Under the pieces are notes generated by a model. It made no database searches, had not been told where the DNA came from, and was given only the letters and a program-made list of their open reading frames with translations. A program made the translations under genes and the position numbers. 64,000 nt of DNA, taken from assembly GCA_964019425.1 (NCBI GenBank), contig OZ025837.1, positions 699,207 to 763,206 of the forward strand. The letters are read 5' to 3'. The stretch comes from Flectonema sp. DT1601 (taxonomy: Eukaryota > Euglenozoa > Diplonemea > Diplonemida > Diplonemidae). Positions 41,944-52,332 of the stretch are shown here, in pieces. Within the stretch, counting starts at the first letter, position 1, and the number at the start of each line of letters is the position of its first letter.

Positions 41944-42295
41944 CCTAGAATACATTCAGGTAATTTTCCACCAAACTTAGCACCAGAAAGAAAGAATAAA
42001 GGGAATCAGACAGGTAAGTAAAACAACAGAGACATTTTTTATATATTCTTTAGCTTTCTATTTTTAAAAGATATTGTTTATACAGCTCGATCACCTTTTT
42101 CTCTCACACTCAGGTTTTCGAAGCCCACCCTCCTCACCCCTCCACCCCGTGCGTGTTAACCTTGATTTATTTATCCAAGTCCACCCCGTGGTGGAGCTGA
42201 GTCCAACAAAAACGGACTTCAGTTACGCAATCGCGTGTTCTAGTGTAATCAGCTTGTTTTTGGTGCGTGTGTAATTTTTAAGTTTTAATATTTCG
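41944..42295 (-). mobile_element. Truncated inverted copy of the left part of YR element 1
   Basis: Read on the - strand this matches 55895-56218. Shared strings include GTGATCGAGCTGTATAAA, CTAAAGAATATATAAAAAAT, GTGGAAAATTACCTGAATG, and CTGAAGTCCGTTTT-like sequence next to the end. It lacks the coding part: a solo end or rearranged fragment. Confidence 0.75.
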
Positions 42296-42642
42296 ACACA
42301 TGGAAGGACAATTACCTCCATTAGTCTGGTGTTTCGACTCCTTCTGCTCACGTTCCTCCAACTTCAATGCTTCCCTTGAGAGGGGAAAATGTCATAGCTT
42401 CATAATTCATTTTTGAATTTCAAAACAGGGTAGCCTTAGTGCCACATCACATGGACGATCATCCTTTTGTGAAATTGATGTACACAGTCAGCTTGGATAA
42501 AGAAATCTGACAAATTGTTCTATTATCGTTTTTCATATCCTCAAGAGATAAGTACAGTTCTTCATTGGTCTCCGAGTTTATAATTCCATCACCGAAAAAT
42601 TAACAAACTATCATTCCAAACAGTTTTCTTATATTTAAATAA

Positions 42643-42789
42643 ATGAGAACTTTGATATTCTACTTGGTAGCTTCCATAGTTCAGAGTCAGCCTACTGCTG
42701 ATTGCGGAACATTGAAGTGCGGTACCGGATACGTCTGTAAGATGTTGCGGTGTTTACCCAGAATGTGTTGCAAAGATGGCACCAGCTAA
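42643..42789 (+). CDS. Secreted Cys-rich mini-protein, copy 1 (possibly truncated)
   Basis: A 48-codon ORF: signal peptide MRTLIFYLVASIVQSQ, then a mature part with six Cys (spacing C-x4-C-x5-C-x4-C-x4-CC). Just after the stop, the +1 frame continues with NDCASLNC, which resembles a further DCxxLxC module, so the ancestral gene was probably longer and is frameshifted. A second, very similar copy lies at 46685-46920. Both sit a short way upstream of CR header exons. No toxin or inhibitor family is recognised. Confidence 0.5.
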   Translation: MRTLIFYLVASIVQSQPTADCGTLKCGTGYVCKMLRCLPRMCCKDGTS

Positions 42790-42873
42790 TGATTGTGCAA
42801 GCCTTAATTGCCGTTTTAACAATCTATTTCCAACAGGCAACACCCTCCAAAAAAAAAAAAAACAACAGCAATA

Positions 42874-45356
42874 ATGTCCTCGCCAAGTGAAGTGCCAGTT
42901 ATGGCAAGTGTTAAAGGGATCGTCGACATTAGGGATGCTTGGGATGCTTGGAATACAACCGGAATGAAGATAAACGCAAAAGAGAACGAAATAAATACGA
43001 TTGCTGAGCAAATAGGTACTGATGTCACTGCACTTCGAATTATGCTGCGAATGAAAGCCGAAGCCGTTTTGTCAGACAATGAAAAGCTTGTAAAGGAGAA
43101 GTTCGTTGAATTAGAGGAACTGAAGGAGCTCCAGAATGACTGCATGGCGTGGTTGAAGTCTAGTGAGGTATACCTTTTACTTTTTTGTTTGTAACGCATT
43201 TCGGGGGAAACTTGTCTAAACGGGTCCAACCTTTTTTTGTATTGGTCACAGTACAGCCCTTTGGACTGATTGTTTTCTTACGTGACAGCAGTCAAAGTTA
43301 CAGTTGAAGTTAGAACATTGTTTCTAGTCAAAAGAAGCCTTGTTGCTGAACTTAGGTTGTGACTTGTTTTCTACTTTAGCATGAGTTTTATTGAAAGCTG
43401 TTTTACTCTTAGGTTTAGTTAACCTTCCCAACACTAAAACAGGGTGGTCACAAAGTGGAATATTTGTTAGAGTGTGATAGTGAAGAAGGAAATGCGATCT
43501 TGAAGAGATGGGAACACCTAAAGTTCGATCCTTATAAACAAGAGTTGATTTGTCGCGAAAGTGCAAAAGAAATAATCCTTGACTATGCTGCGAAGGTGGT
43601 GCGGAAGGACAAGGACTATTGGACTCAAGACGATAAATCAAAGTTGCTGACTTCGTATGGAGTGAAAGGTACAGGCAAAACAGCGGTCATGCGAGCAATG
43701 GTCGGATTCGAGGATAATCCAGGGTGGGTTCAGGCAGCTGACCCAAATGCAAGGGCTGTGACGTCTTCATTCAATGAATGTGGTGGCAACGTTAATACGT
43801 TCGGAAATGATTGCGAGAAACTAGGTTTACATCGGACAGACATTGCATTCGGTAGGCACATCTTAAGGTACAATGGAATGTGTGAAGAGGATGTTCAAAG
43901 GGTTGGAAGCTTCAAAACTGCTGTGTTCCTCCTGCGGAAAAAGCTTGGGCAAACAATCCCAGGCACCCTGGTCATTGGTATTGATGAACTCGCAATGATT
44001 GAGGGAGAAGCTGCCAAAGTGGTGAGCAGTCTTATGCAGCAGCAGGATTCTTCCATTAGGTATCCCGATAAATACGGAGGTCCTGTCATTTTTGTCATGT
44101 CCGCATTAGCTGAATCTTTCGCTTCGAAAGTGCAAACTGCTTCAGGTCGCCCTATCCTGACAAACATCCGCCTCCATAACTTGCCACAGGCTGAAGCGTT
44201 CGATCTCCTCCCTGCTGACATCAGAAGTGCTGCAAAGAAGGATGGACGGATTCAAAAGCTGATTAACCAATGTGGTGGGAATCCACGGGCTTTGTTTGAA
44301 GGTGTCATGAACTCAAGAGACTACCTTGTAAAGGGGGACCAAGAGGTGTATGATAGCGATATTGCCAAAGCCCGATCGACAATTCTTATGGAATGCAAGA
44401 TAATAAGTACAATTCAGGGTCACACTCCGATGGACATTGTTTCCACTTGGTTCGCCCAAGTACCCACTAAAGCATGGAGGGAAACCATGCGTAGCGCGGG
44501 TCTCCTCCAACCTGTTGAGAGTAAGGATTCCAATGAGATATTTTTCCCACTGATGCTTGCTGAGTGGGCAAATAGTGAGGAGGACTTGAGTTCTCTCATG
44601 TCGCACCACATTGCAGGCTGCTATGACAGCGACGATCAGATAATGACGGGACAAGAGAGGCGGGTCGAGGGTCTCTTAATGCACTATGAGATAGTTCGAA
44701 AGGTGGCATACCATCATCTGAAGATGGAGCCACGGATCGATGAATTCTTCAACCACTCAACTGTCACTGCTGCAACAAAAGCTACCGATCGTAAATGCGA
44801 CCTGCTTAGGGCTGACGATACGTTCCTGTTTGAATTTAATGATTTATCTACAAACTTAGTCAGTCATGTTTCGAAGTTTAAGGAGCTTACTGACAGTGAT
44901 TGGAGGTTATTCAGCGATGGGAGGACTCTCTACTCCGATCTCTCCAACGAAAAAGGAATTGAATACATCACACCCCACTTTCGCCTGATCAATGGAAAGT
45001 CAGTCCTCACAGCAGAAGTGTGCCAGATCAAATATACTACACAGTCGGCTGATTGGCCCAATTGGCAAGAGAAGCTCAAGACATCACCTGGGGTGAAAGC
45101 ACTCAACAAGAAGAAGATCCCCTGGTTTGCTGTGTACTACGTTAGCCATTCCTCTATTCCCCAGACATACAAGACCGACTGTATTCATTTTCCGAAAGAC
45201 GCCCTGGACAAGTTCACTGCTCCGTTAGGGATACTGCACGTTGAGAAGGAAACACTGAAATTCCCCCTTTCTGGGGCAATGCTGAGACATCGCCCATGGT
45301 TGTCACCTGCTAAGCTACCTTCTCGGATCCCGCGAGTTCTTTTGAGAATGTTCTAA
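42874..45356 (+). CDS. Crinkler/RHS-type (CR) protein 2: coiled-coil header, P-loop NTPase, REase-like nuclease
   Basis: Exon 1 (42874-43167) encodes a 98-residue helical header ending WLKSSE at GAG|GTATACC. Exon 2 (43443-45356) follows ACTAAAACAG; total 735 residues, one frame. Walker A GVKGTGKT at about 171-178, Walker B LVIGIDE at about 274-280, then VIFVMSALAESF. The C-terminus has KCDLLRADDTFLFEF and AEVCQIKY (about 622-629), a D...E-x-Q-x-K series typical of PD-(D/E)XK nucleases in CR/RHS proteins. This is the best-preserved copy. By family knowledge such proteins act as effector nucleases in nuclei of hosts or competitors, or as genome-resident selfish/RHS genes. There is no signal peptide. 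Confidence 0.75.
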
Positions 45357-46684
45357 TCTGCCGCTTCTAACCTCTTTTGTTATTCCCATTCTTCCATCCT
45401 TTCTTTTCAACCATTTGAATATGTGGAATCATAATTTGTTTTGGTATCGTTATGTTATGTCAACGATGTGCCAACACAAATAGAATTCCTTTGCTCTATG
45501 TTCCTTTTTTTTTTGAAATAAATCACGCTGGTGCCAACCTGTATGGTTGGTCTGCCCCTGCAAATCTTATGACTTCGTTCACAAGGGATGAACTGAACCT
45601 GGTGTCGGATTTGAACGTCCACATCCAGAAATAGTGATAGCAATATTAGTAGCTGAAACATTTTGAGATGGAAGTATGTGTAGTATGTTTTTGGTCATTG
45701 TTGTGTCTCAATGGATGGGTTTTATAGAACGTCGTTCTTTAGCAAAACCAAGCATCTATTTTATCTGTAACATACAAGACCGACTGTTAGTACAGAAGTT
45801 ACAGGTGATAAGCATATTGAGGTCCCCCCTATTCCCATGAAGGACAATTCTGTAAGATCTCTTGTAGTTCTCGCATAGAACTTAGAAGGACACAGGAGAT
45901 GGTATTATTTCGGTAAAACCTCCCCACTCTGGACTTTGCCCAACATTTAATGTTGAACTATGTAATTGTTGCTAACAACCCTCATGTTATTCCAAACTTA
46001 TTTTGGTTTTTATGTGTTAGTTTTGTTGTTTTTTTTGTCTTTTTTTATTTTCTTATTTGCAAAACTTAAATGAGATTATTCGAGTCCGTGTCATGCGGTC
46101 TCGTTCTCCTTTTGCAAAGATTCTTCACAAAGCTTTTATTATTTGTGTGATGTAGGTTTTTCCTCCTTAGTTTGGCAGTCTTGCTTTTCTCTTATGTTCA
46201 CTTTAAGTAAAAAAAAAAAAAAAAAAAAAGATTATTATTTTTGGTAATCAAGTCGTTTTAATTGTCAACTCTTTAACAGAGAATGGATATTATCAATTTG
46301 GTGATATGGTATATTTCAGATGTCTTTTTTTTATATTAGTTGTCAAAAACAGGTTGTAGAAATATATAAAAAAAATTGATTCAAAATTTTGATACTCAAA
46401 AACTGCCCACTCAGAAGTGACATTATTTCCTTACAACTCATTAATAAAGTCAGAGAAGATGTTTTTTTGTGAGAAGATGAGATAGACAAACATGGTTTTC
46501 AGCTTTTTCTTAGTTGCTCATTTTTTGGTAGATGGCTGCTCAGATCTCTCACCAACTAGCTTCATTCTTTATACAGTCTTATGTTATTACTTTGCAAGTG
46601 TGTTGTGTGTTGGGAGATTTCACCAGACTAAAAAATATAATCAAAAGAAGGAACGATTGACAGGCGCTGTGACTAAAAGTCCAG
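45357..46684 (+). other. Intergenic between CR2 and second Cys-rich mini-gene
   Basis: No supported gene. It contains the second copy of the GATTTGAACGTCCAC...GCTGAAACATTTTGAGAT repeat (45606-45680) and an A run at 46210-46229. Confidence 0.45.
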
Positions 46685-46920
46685 ATGTCGGTAAAAACAT
46701 CTGACGAAGTGGAAGGGTTGATATTCTGCTTGGTAGCTTCCATAGTTCAGAGTCAGCCTACTGCTGATTGCGGAGCATTGAAGTGCGGTACCGGATACGT
46801 CTGTAAGATGTTGCGGTGTTTACCCAGAATGTGTTGCAAAGATGGCAGCAGCTAATGATTGTACAAGCCTTAATTGCCTTCCTGGAACTGTCTGTGGGCA
46901 GTGCCGGTTCTTTTTATTAA
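46685..46920 (+). pseudogene. Cys-rich mini-protein, copy 2
   Basis: Nearly identical to 42655-42815 over about 150 bp. The signal-peptide start is replaced by an unrelated N-terminus (ATG 46685). The six-Cys part ends at TAA 46854. In the +1 frame, AANDCTSLNCLPGTVCGQC continues, a clear second DCxxLxCxxGxVC module. Both copies share the frameshift, so the break predates the duplication. Confidence 0.5.
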
Positions 46921-47793
46921 AGGCCATTGTAAGTCCAGAATCTGAAAAAAACTGATCTTAGAATTGTTTGGTTCCTCCCCTCCCATCCCTCCCATCCCAT
47001 CCCCCCCCAGCATTTCTTTCTCTGGTAGTTTATTTAAAGCATGCGATTTTGTGTGGACAGAATCTAGTTATGATGATTCATGTCTAATTTGTTGCGTGTT
47101 AACCTTGATTTATTTATCCAAGTCCCCCCCACCCCCCACCCCCGAGAACTATGATCCACCTCCACGCGGTTGTTCTTGGATAGTCTCTATCTCGAGATGA
47201 ACTAATCGATCCTTTTTATTTTTCTTTTAGACTCACTTCTTCCTCTCATTTTTTGATGTTAGCTGGATATCAGCTTTATGGTTCTTCTTCTTAAGACCGG
47301 CTTTCGCATGTTCTCTGTTTGTTCCCCGTTCTAACTCATTAACCGAAAACGTCTTTCGACGGGGGTCCTTTTCTGTATCGCTATGCAAATAATAGATGCT
47401 TGTCTAGACTTTTCCCAAAGAGGAGCAGTGCCTGACTGAATAAATGGATGCGAAATGTTCAGCAGACCCAAGTGTTCTGATTACTAGCATGTACATGACT
47501 CTATGTTGAACCCACCTTGACCCTGCAGTTCACACAAACTATGGTACTGATACAAGCAACGAAACTGGAGGAGCAAGAGAAAGACTACACTTCGATTGAT
47601 TCAAACGACGTGATGTGAGAGTCAAATATTAAATGAACATACCCATGCTTGTTGTCATTTCATTTCCCCACAGATAGCCCCAGCAAAAAAAAGCTATGGA
47701 ATCAACCCATACCAGACAATGTTTGGCAATGTATATTTGCACACACGTTTCCCATAGGCAACACCACCCCAAAAAAAAAAAAAAAAAAAAACC
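46921..47793 (+). other. Intergenic before CR3
   Basis: No gene. 47095-47130 repeats CGTGTTAACCTTGATTTATT TATCCAAGTCC from the element-1 fragment at 42147-42180. The end holds TTTCCCATAG|GCAACACCAC and an A run just before the CR3 header ATG, matching the leader of CR2. Confidence 0.45.
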
Positions 47794-49690
47794 ATGACAT
47801 CTTCGTCAGAGCCAGAGTTAAGTTTCGAACAGCAAGAAGTACGAAAAGTGTCAGCAGAGATTGAAGCAATCGAAGCGAAGATTGAAGCAATCGAAGAGAT
47901 TGCGATAGTAGAAAGTGAACAGAAAGACCTCAACCCAACACAACAAGACTGCGGAGATCAAACGAAAGGGAGAACACACAAACCTTTTATATCAAATACA
48001 GTGCGCAGAGATTAGAAAAGGCCAACTGGTTCAGGAAACTGAAGTACACAAAATAGAATCCGACAATAAGAAGAAACTTTTATTATCACAACGAGAAAGA
48101 CTGGAGAAAGAAAAAGTACGACTCAAGGGAAGCGAAGATGAACTGAAACTGGCGAGAGAAAAACTGAAAAATACCAGCAAACAACGCATTGCTGCGCTGG
48201 AAATTCAATCAAAAAGCGAGAGCTGCACAGAACAGGAGCTGAACAACAAAAGAGCGGAGAAGTCGAGGCTCGCTAGGAGATTTCTGACGCTCAGTTTAAG
48301 AAGGTGCAAATGGCAGCAGAGTTGCAAAACAGTTCCTCAATTACCCACAGTCTGTCTAATTCCCTTCTTGATGCGACGGAGGACGCTCACGCTCTTCAAA
48401 AGGAGATCCACACCCTGCAGTCTCAAAACAGTGATCTGGTTCTCGACACAAAAAAGTATTAAAGTTGTGGTAGACTTGAATGGTGGCCTCAGCAAGTACT
48501 TAGAAGAACTGAAGGTAGAGAAGAACAAACTTTTTGATTTGTTGAAGAGTTCTACTGAGGTATACCTTTTACTTTTTATTTGTAACGCATTTCGGGGTAA
48601 CCTGTCTGAACGGGTCCGACCTTTTTTTTGTATTGGTCACAGTACAGCCCTTTGGACTGATTGTTTTCTTACAGTCAAAGTGAAACCATATTTGAAACAC
48701 ATTTAACCCTTGTATACCAACCAAACAGAATGCAGCGAAGGATCAAGCGACGACGTCACTCACTGAGGAGGAGGTCAGACAATGGCCAAGTGAAATGAAC
48801 CCCCCTGACGTTAACAAAAGCAAGTATGATGTGAGAGGTATTCGACTTATGAAACCTCAATATATCGCAGATGTGCCGAAAGATTTCAAGCCAATAATAC
48901 AGTACATCAAAGGGTGTCTCGAATCCAAGGCACGTGGGAAGAAGGATACGGTGGCGTTCGCTAGTTCCTGGGAGACATCACGGGTCCTCCTTACACAAGG
49001 TCACATGGGGGAAGGCAAGACCCGATTAATCGTTGAGCTTTGCAAAGGTATTCTTGACGACCAATTTAAGATTGATGATGTGCAAGTTCGTTTCATACGC
49101 ATAGCCTTCAATGGAGACTTCACGTACTTCACACCGACTAGTGATACCATGGTTGTGACCTTTATGAAGAACCTCCTCCTGTTCCATGGGCTGCAGAATC
49201 AAGTTGTTGAGAAAATTCAGTTCAGTTCAGAATCAGAAGCTCTGGAAAAAGGCATGGGGTTCCTCAGAAGAAAACTGCAAGTTGAAGGGTACCTTGGCAA
49301 AAAGAAAAGACAATAGCAGCTTGGGATCTGAAGAGCTTACAATAAGCTCCAATCTGGACAAGCTGTGTACTCGAAAAATGTTGTCGGAGAGGGTGGTGAC
49401 ATTCTGATCCCTTTGATGCTCTCTGAAGGAAAGAAAAAGGCAACGCTCTACCTATTGTGGAGTGCAAACTAGCAAAGAGAGTCGATAACCTCCAAGAAGT
49501 AGAAACGAAGGCTGTGGAAATTCCAGCTGTCCGGGAACTGCGGCGCAGTACTGCCCGAAGGGTTCCCGCGTGTCAAGATGCATTTGCATGTACTGAGCAG
49601 AAGTTCCAGAAAGATTACTTTTATCATTTCCCAAGTCATCACATCCTTGACCGTTTGTGTTATTGGCTTTCAATCAATCCATTATCATAA
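47794..49690 (+). pseudogene. Broken Crinkler/RHS-type (CR) gene 3
   Basis: The header exon starts at ATG 47794 (acidic helix, SAEIEAIEAKIEAIEE). It is interrupted at 47941 by 508 bp of foreign coding sequence and resumes at 48449 with a KSIKVVVDLNGGLSKYL stretch, ending LLKSSTE at GAG|GTATACC (48559). Removing the 508 bp restores one frame. Exon 2 starts after AAACAG at 48729. Its NTPase has Walker A TQGHMGEGKTR but stops at 49314. Downstream fragments in different frames carry GGDILIPLMLSEGKK and then PIVECKLAKR: the D and E-x-K of a PD-(D/E)XK nuclease, separated by a frameshift near 49440. So both header and nuclease are broken. Confidence 0.75.
47941..48448 (+). repeat. 508-bp captured copy of coiled-coil gene segment 19431-19939
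   Basis: The two stretches are almost identical. I see three substitutions (47955, 48033 and about 48378) and a single-base deletion near 48280 (AGGAAGATTTC became AGGAGATTTC). Sequence similarity begins at CAACAAGACTG and ends at TTCTCGACA. No convincing target duplication beyond the bases ACA. The orientation is the same as in the donor, but the piece is out of frame with the header. Confidence 0.95.
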
Positions 49691-49844
49691 ATCCACAGAT
49701 GAGTGTGCTGAATAGAAAGTAAAACGGCACAAAGCTTTTGTCCAAGTGACAAAAAAAATTGTTCAAGGTACCAGCATGTTCCCAGCAAAGAAGAAACAGA
49801 AAAAAAAAAAAAAAAAAAGGGGGAAAAAAAATTTTTTTTTTGGC
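49691..49844 (+). other. Spacer with A/T homopolymers
   Basis: Nothing coding. A run 49800-49818, then GGGGG and alternating A/T blocks leading into the minisatellite. Confidence 0.4.
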
Positions 49845-50096
49845 AGTGGAAAAAGTTGTAACTTGTAGTGAACAGCGAAAAAAAAATTTCAACTTCTAGT
49901 GAATAGCGAAAAAAAATTTATAACTTGTAGTGAATAGTGAAAAAAAAATTTCAACTTCTAGCGAATAGCGAAAAAAAATTTGTAACTTGTAGTGAACAGC
50001 GAAAAAAAAAATTTCTTTTACTGAACGGCAAAAAAAAATTATCACTTCTAGTGAACAGCGAAAAAAAAGTTACTGCTTTTAGTGAATAGCGAAAAT
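49845..50096 (+). repeat. Minisatellite, about 30-bp unit
   Basis: About eight units of the type AACTTGTAGTGAATAGCGAA followed by AAAAAATTT, alternating between GTAACTTGTAGTGAA and CAACTTCTAGTGAA variants. The units become irregular toward 50060 and end as the HNH-like fragment begins. Confidence 0.85.
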
Positions 50097-50144
50097 GACA
50101 TTATCAGGCACCCCAATAGCGAAAATCTCTAAATATTACTACAG

Positions 50145-50699
50145 GTATCCCTTGGAGATCTACCAGCTTATGCGAAATATTATTACATACAGAAATATCC
50201 GGAAGCCGAATTATTTAACCGAGGAGGATCTCAGTCAACAACAAAACTCTCTGATAATTTTAAAAAGGACATCCAAGATAAGTGCAACAATGAGTGCGTT
50301 GTTTGTGGGGAGCGAGCTACTGCAAAACCTACTGTCGCCAACATAATTTTCAATAAGGAACTCGCGGAGGAAAATGGGTTTCGGTGGGATGCTACAAATG
50401 CCTTTGTGCTGTGTGGCACTGAAAAAAACACCTGTCACCACAATTTTGACAACTTTCGGATGGGATTTCAACATGTCAAGGATGCCGATAACACTCAATG
50501 GATTGTTGTCGGTTCCAAGTGGCATGGTTCAAGAATTACGATCCCAACAGCTCCACATAAACGTATACTGCACTCACATTTAGCTCGCGGCATTGCTAAT
50601 AACTCAATAGATATGGAAAATGCTCGTGATACATGGAATTACCGAGATGCGGCGGACCTTTCTCAGTCACCCAATAGTCACATGGCTGAGGACTTGTGA
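50145..50699 (+). pseudogene. HNH nuclease-like exon (5' end missing)
   Basis: A frame open from just after CTACAG at 50139-50144 to TGA 50699 encodes about 184 residues with no ATG at the start. It shows NNECVVCGERATAKPTVANI, then TNAFVLCGTEKNTCHHNFD. This is the CxxC ... A-x-I ... N-x-x-x-LC ... CHxxFD layout of HNH (HNH_2-like) nucleases. The usual first His of 'AHI' reads Asn here. Its position in the CR cluster suggests a CR-type C-terminal nuclease whose header and NTPase parts are lost. Confidence 0.55.
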
Positions 50700-51021
50700 T
50701 ACCCTGAACAGATCAGGGAAGAACGCAATTTGTTTTGGTCATTGTTATGTGTGTCAATGTTTAACAAAATACTGTCTCCATGTTTCTTTACTTAATGAAA
50801 ACCATTTCTATGCTGAATTTCTCAGAATTAACCCACTCGGCATCCCAAAAAACAAAAAAAGAAGTCCAATAGATTGGTCGGTATGCATGATTGATCTCCC
50901 CCAACCAGTTTTTCTGGGTGAAGTTTTAAGTTCGATGTCCAATGCGAGTAAATTTCAAGTCATTTCAGTCGACACTTTTGGAAAGAAGGGGGTTGACAAC
51001 ATGTCATTTAAACTCCAGTAA
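50700..51021 (+). other. Unassigned reading-frame remnant
   Basis: In another frame the sequence stays open to TAA 51021 (SPIDWSVCMIDLPQPVFLGE, then FQVISVDTFGKKG). It reads like real but degraded protein and may be the tail of the HNH-like or another CR gene. No family recognised. Confidence 0.35.
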
Positions 51022-51343
51022 TCTTCCAGGTTAGCTTTTATTATAAGGTGCGTCAGTAGCGTCACCCCAGCCCTCAGCTCCTGCGTACTGGTTTCGAATT
51101 TTCTCCCCCTCTGTGAGGCAGGCCTCAGAGTTTTCTTTCATCAGCTGGAAAACTGATTCTCCGAAGAAAAACTCAAAAACCTGCAGCTCTGACTTGCCTG
51201 CAACTCTAATCTTTAACGTTTCTTGGAAACGTGTTTTTATTCTTGGTAAGCTGGTTACCCCCCCTCCCTGGTGTTCGTCTTGGTTGTGACAAAGAGCCGC
51301 CCCCCTTCCTGGTGTTCGTCTTTTTCTATGGTTAATTTTCAAG

Positions 51344-51545
51344 ACAATATATGTATTAATTAAGTACTCATGAGTTTTATAAAAAGCTGTTACGGTAACA
51401 TAGGCAAGTGGCGCTCAACTATGTTCACGTGGCCTCCAAGTGGTATTATTTATTTATTTGCAGTCATTTACTACGCTGCCGCTGACACAAGATTGTCGGA
51501 GAAATTGTTGTTCCTTTGAGCTTGAAAATGCAGTATCAAATCAAC
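51344..51545 (+). repeat. Dispersed repeat / gene-promoter block, copy 2
   Basis: Counterpart of 35564-35765. It ends within the start of the following ORF and includes a TTTATTTATTTGCAG acceptor-like site at 51449-51463. Confidence 0.75.
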
Positions 51546-52028
51546 CCTCCCCATTCAGGGTCAGATACTTCGTCAAACGACGAATCGGAGCACACCGACG
51601 ACGGATCAACACTTACCGTTGCAACCTCATCAGAACTGTGGACCGACATATTTCGTAAGTTGATTTTGGCCAGCTTCAGCAAATGGAAAAAATTCACCAC
51701 ACACACACCCAAGCTTCAGACTGCAAAGCGGAAGGGTGTTTGGTTCACAAAGAATTCTATGGAGAAGTGGCTGAGCAGACTTGGTTTGCCAAGAGTCAAT
51801 TACCACCATGCAAGAACCTCGACATCTGGTAGCTCCGCTGACCCCGCATCACCACAACATAAAGAATCAAAGGAAAATTCCAATCAAATACCCCACGACA
51901 CCACTAGAAATAAATTAAAAAGACACCTTTCAGAAAGCAGCAACGATACACCAAATCTAAGGTCTGAACCAACTGGTAGAGTTACTAAGAGAGGCAAAAG
52001 CCATGTGTCGGAAGAAAATGACTGGTAA
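51528..52028 (+). CDS. Hypothetical 166-residue basic Ser-rich protein
   Basis: The start at ATG 51528 (MQYQINPPHSGSDTSS) is conserved in the repeat copy at 35748. The body has a predicted helical basic segment (ELWTDIFRKLILASFSKWKK) and a Ser/Asn/Lys-rich disordered tail ending in a nuclear-localisation-like TKRGKSHVSEE. The TAA at 52026-52028 is followed within 12 bp by a MITE end. No family recognised. It may belong to a mobile or multigene family. Confidence 0.45.
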   Translation: MQYQINPPHSGSDTSSNDESEHTDDGSTLTVATSSELWTDIFRKLILASFSKWKKFTTHTPKLQTAKRKGVWFTKNSMEKWLSRLGLPRVNYHHARTSTSGSSADPASPQHKESKENSNQIPHDTTRNKLKRHLSESSNDTPNLRSEPTGRVTKRGKSHVSEENDW

Positions 52029-52040
52029 TAATGTAAAAAA

Positions 52041-52332
52041 ACCCGCAAACCCGCACTAGAGATACCCGTCGATGCTCGCTTCGCTCGCTTTGTTTTGTTT
52101 TTGTTTTTTTGAATTCAACTTGTTTTTCCTTTGCTTGAGTATGCTAAAATGACAACGATGGCTAGGTTATTATATGTGGATTATTTCAAGTTAACCATTT
52201 TTATCCTTGTGAACAACTTTGTTTTAGTTACCTCTGTTTTTTATATTTCCTGTATTAGGCTTTTTGGGCTTTCCTCTTTTGGGTCCCCAAACAAAAGACA
52301 GCCGTCAGCGGGTATCGAAAAGTGCGGGTTCG
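52041..52332 (+). mobile_element. MITE-like element, copy 2
   Basis: Left end ACCCGCAAACCCGCACTAGA GATACCCG, right end CGGGTATCGAAAAGTGCGGG TTCG (52309-52332). The interior is similar to copy 1 at 41492-41822. It is flanked on both sides by AATAATGTAAAAAA-type sequence (52027-52040 and 52388-52402). Confidence 0.75.

Noticed and set aside
46492-46704. A 70-codon hydrophobic ORF before the second Cys-rich gene
   Set aside because: No conserved counterpart in the duplicated region near 42.6 kb and no family; probably chance.
47915-48706. A 263-codon ORF across the captured segment as a real fusion protein
   Set aside because: It begins upstream without an ATG in the header frame, and a 1-bp deletion puts its middle out of the donor frame. 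Only its last 35 codons match a CR header.
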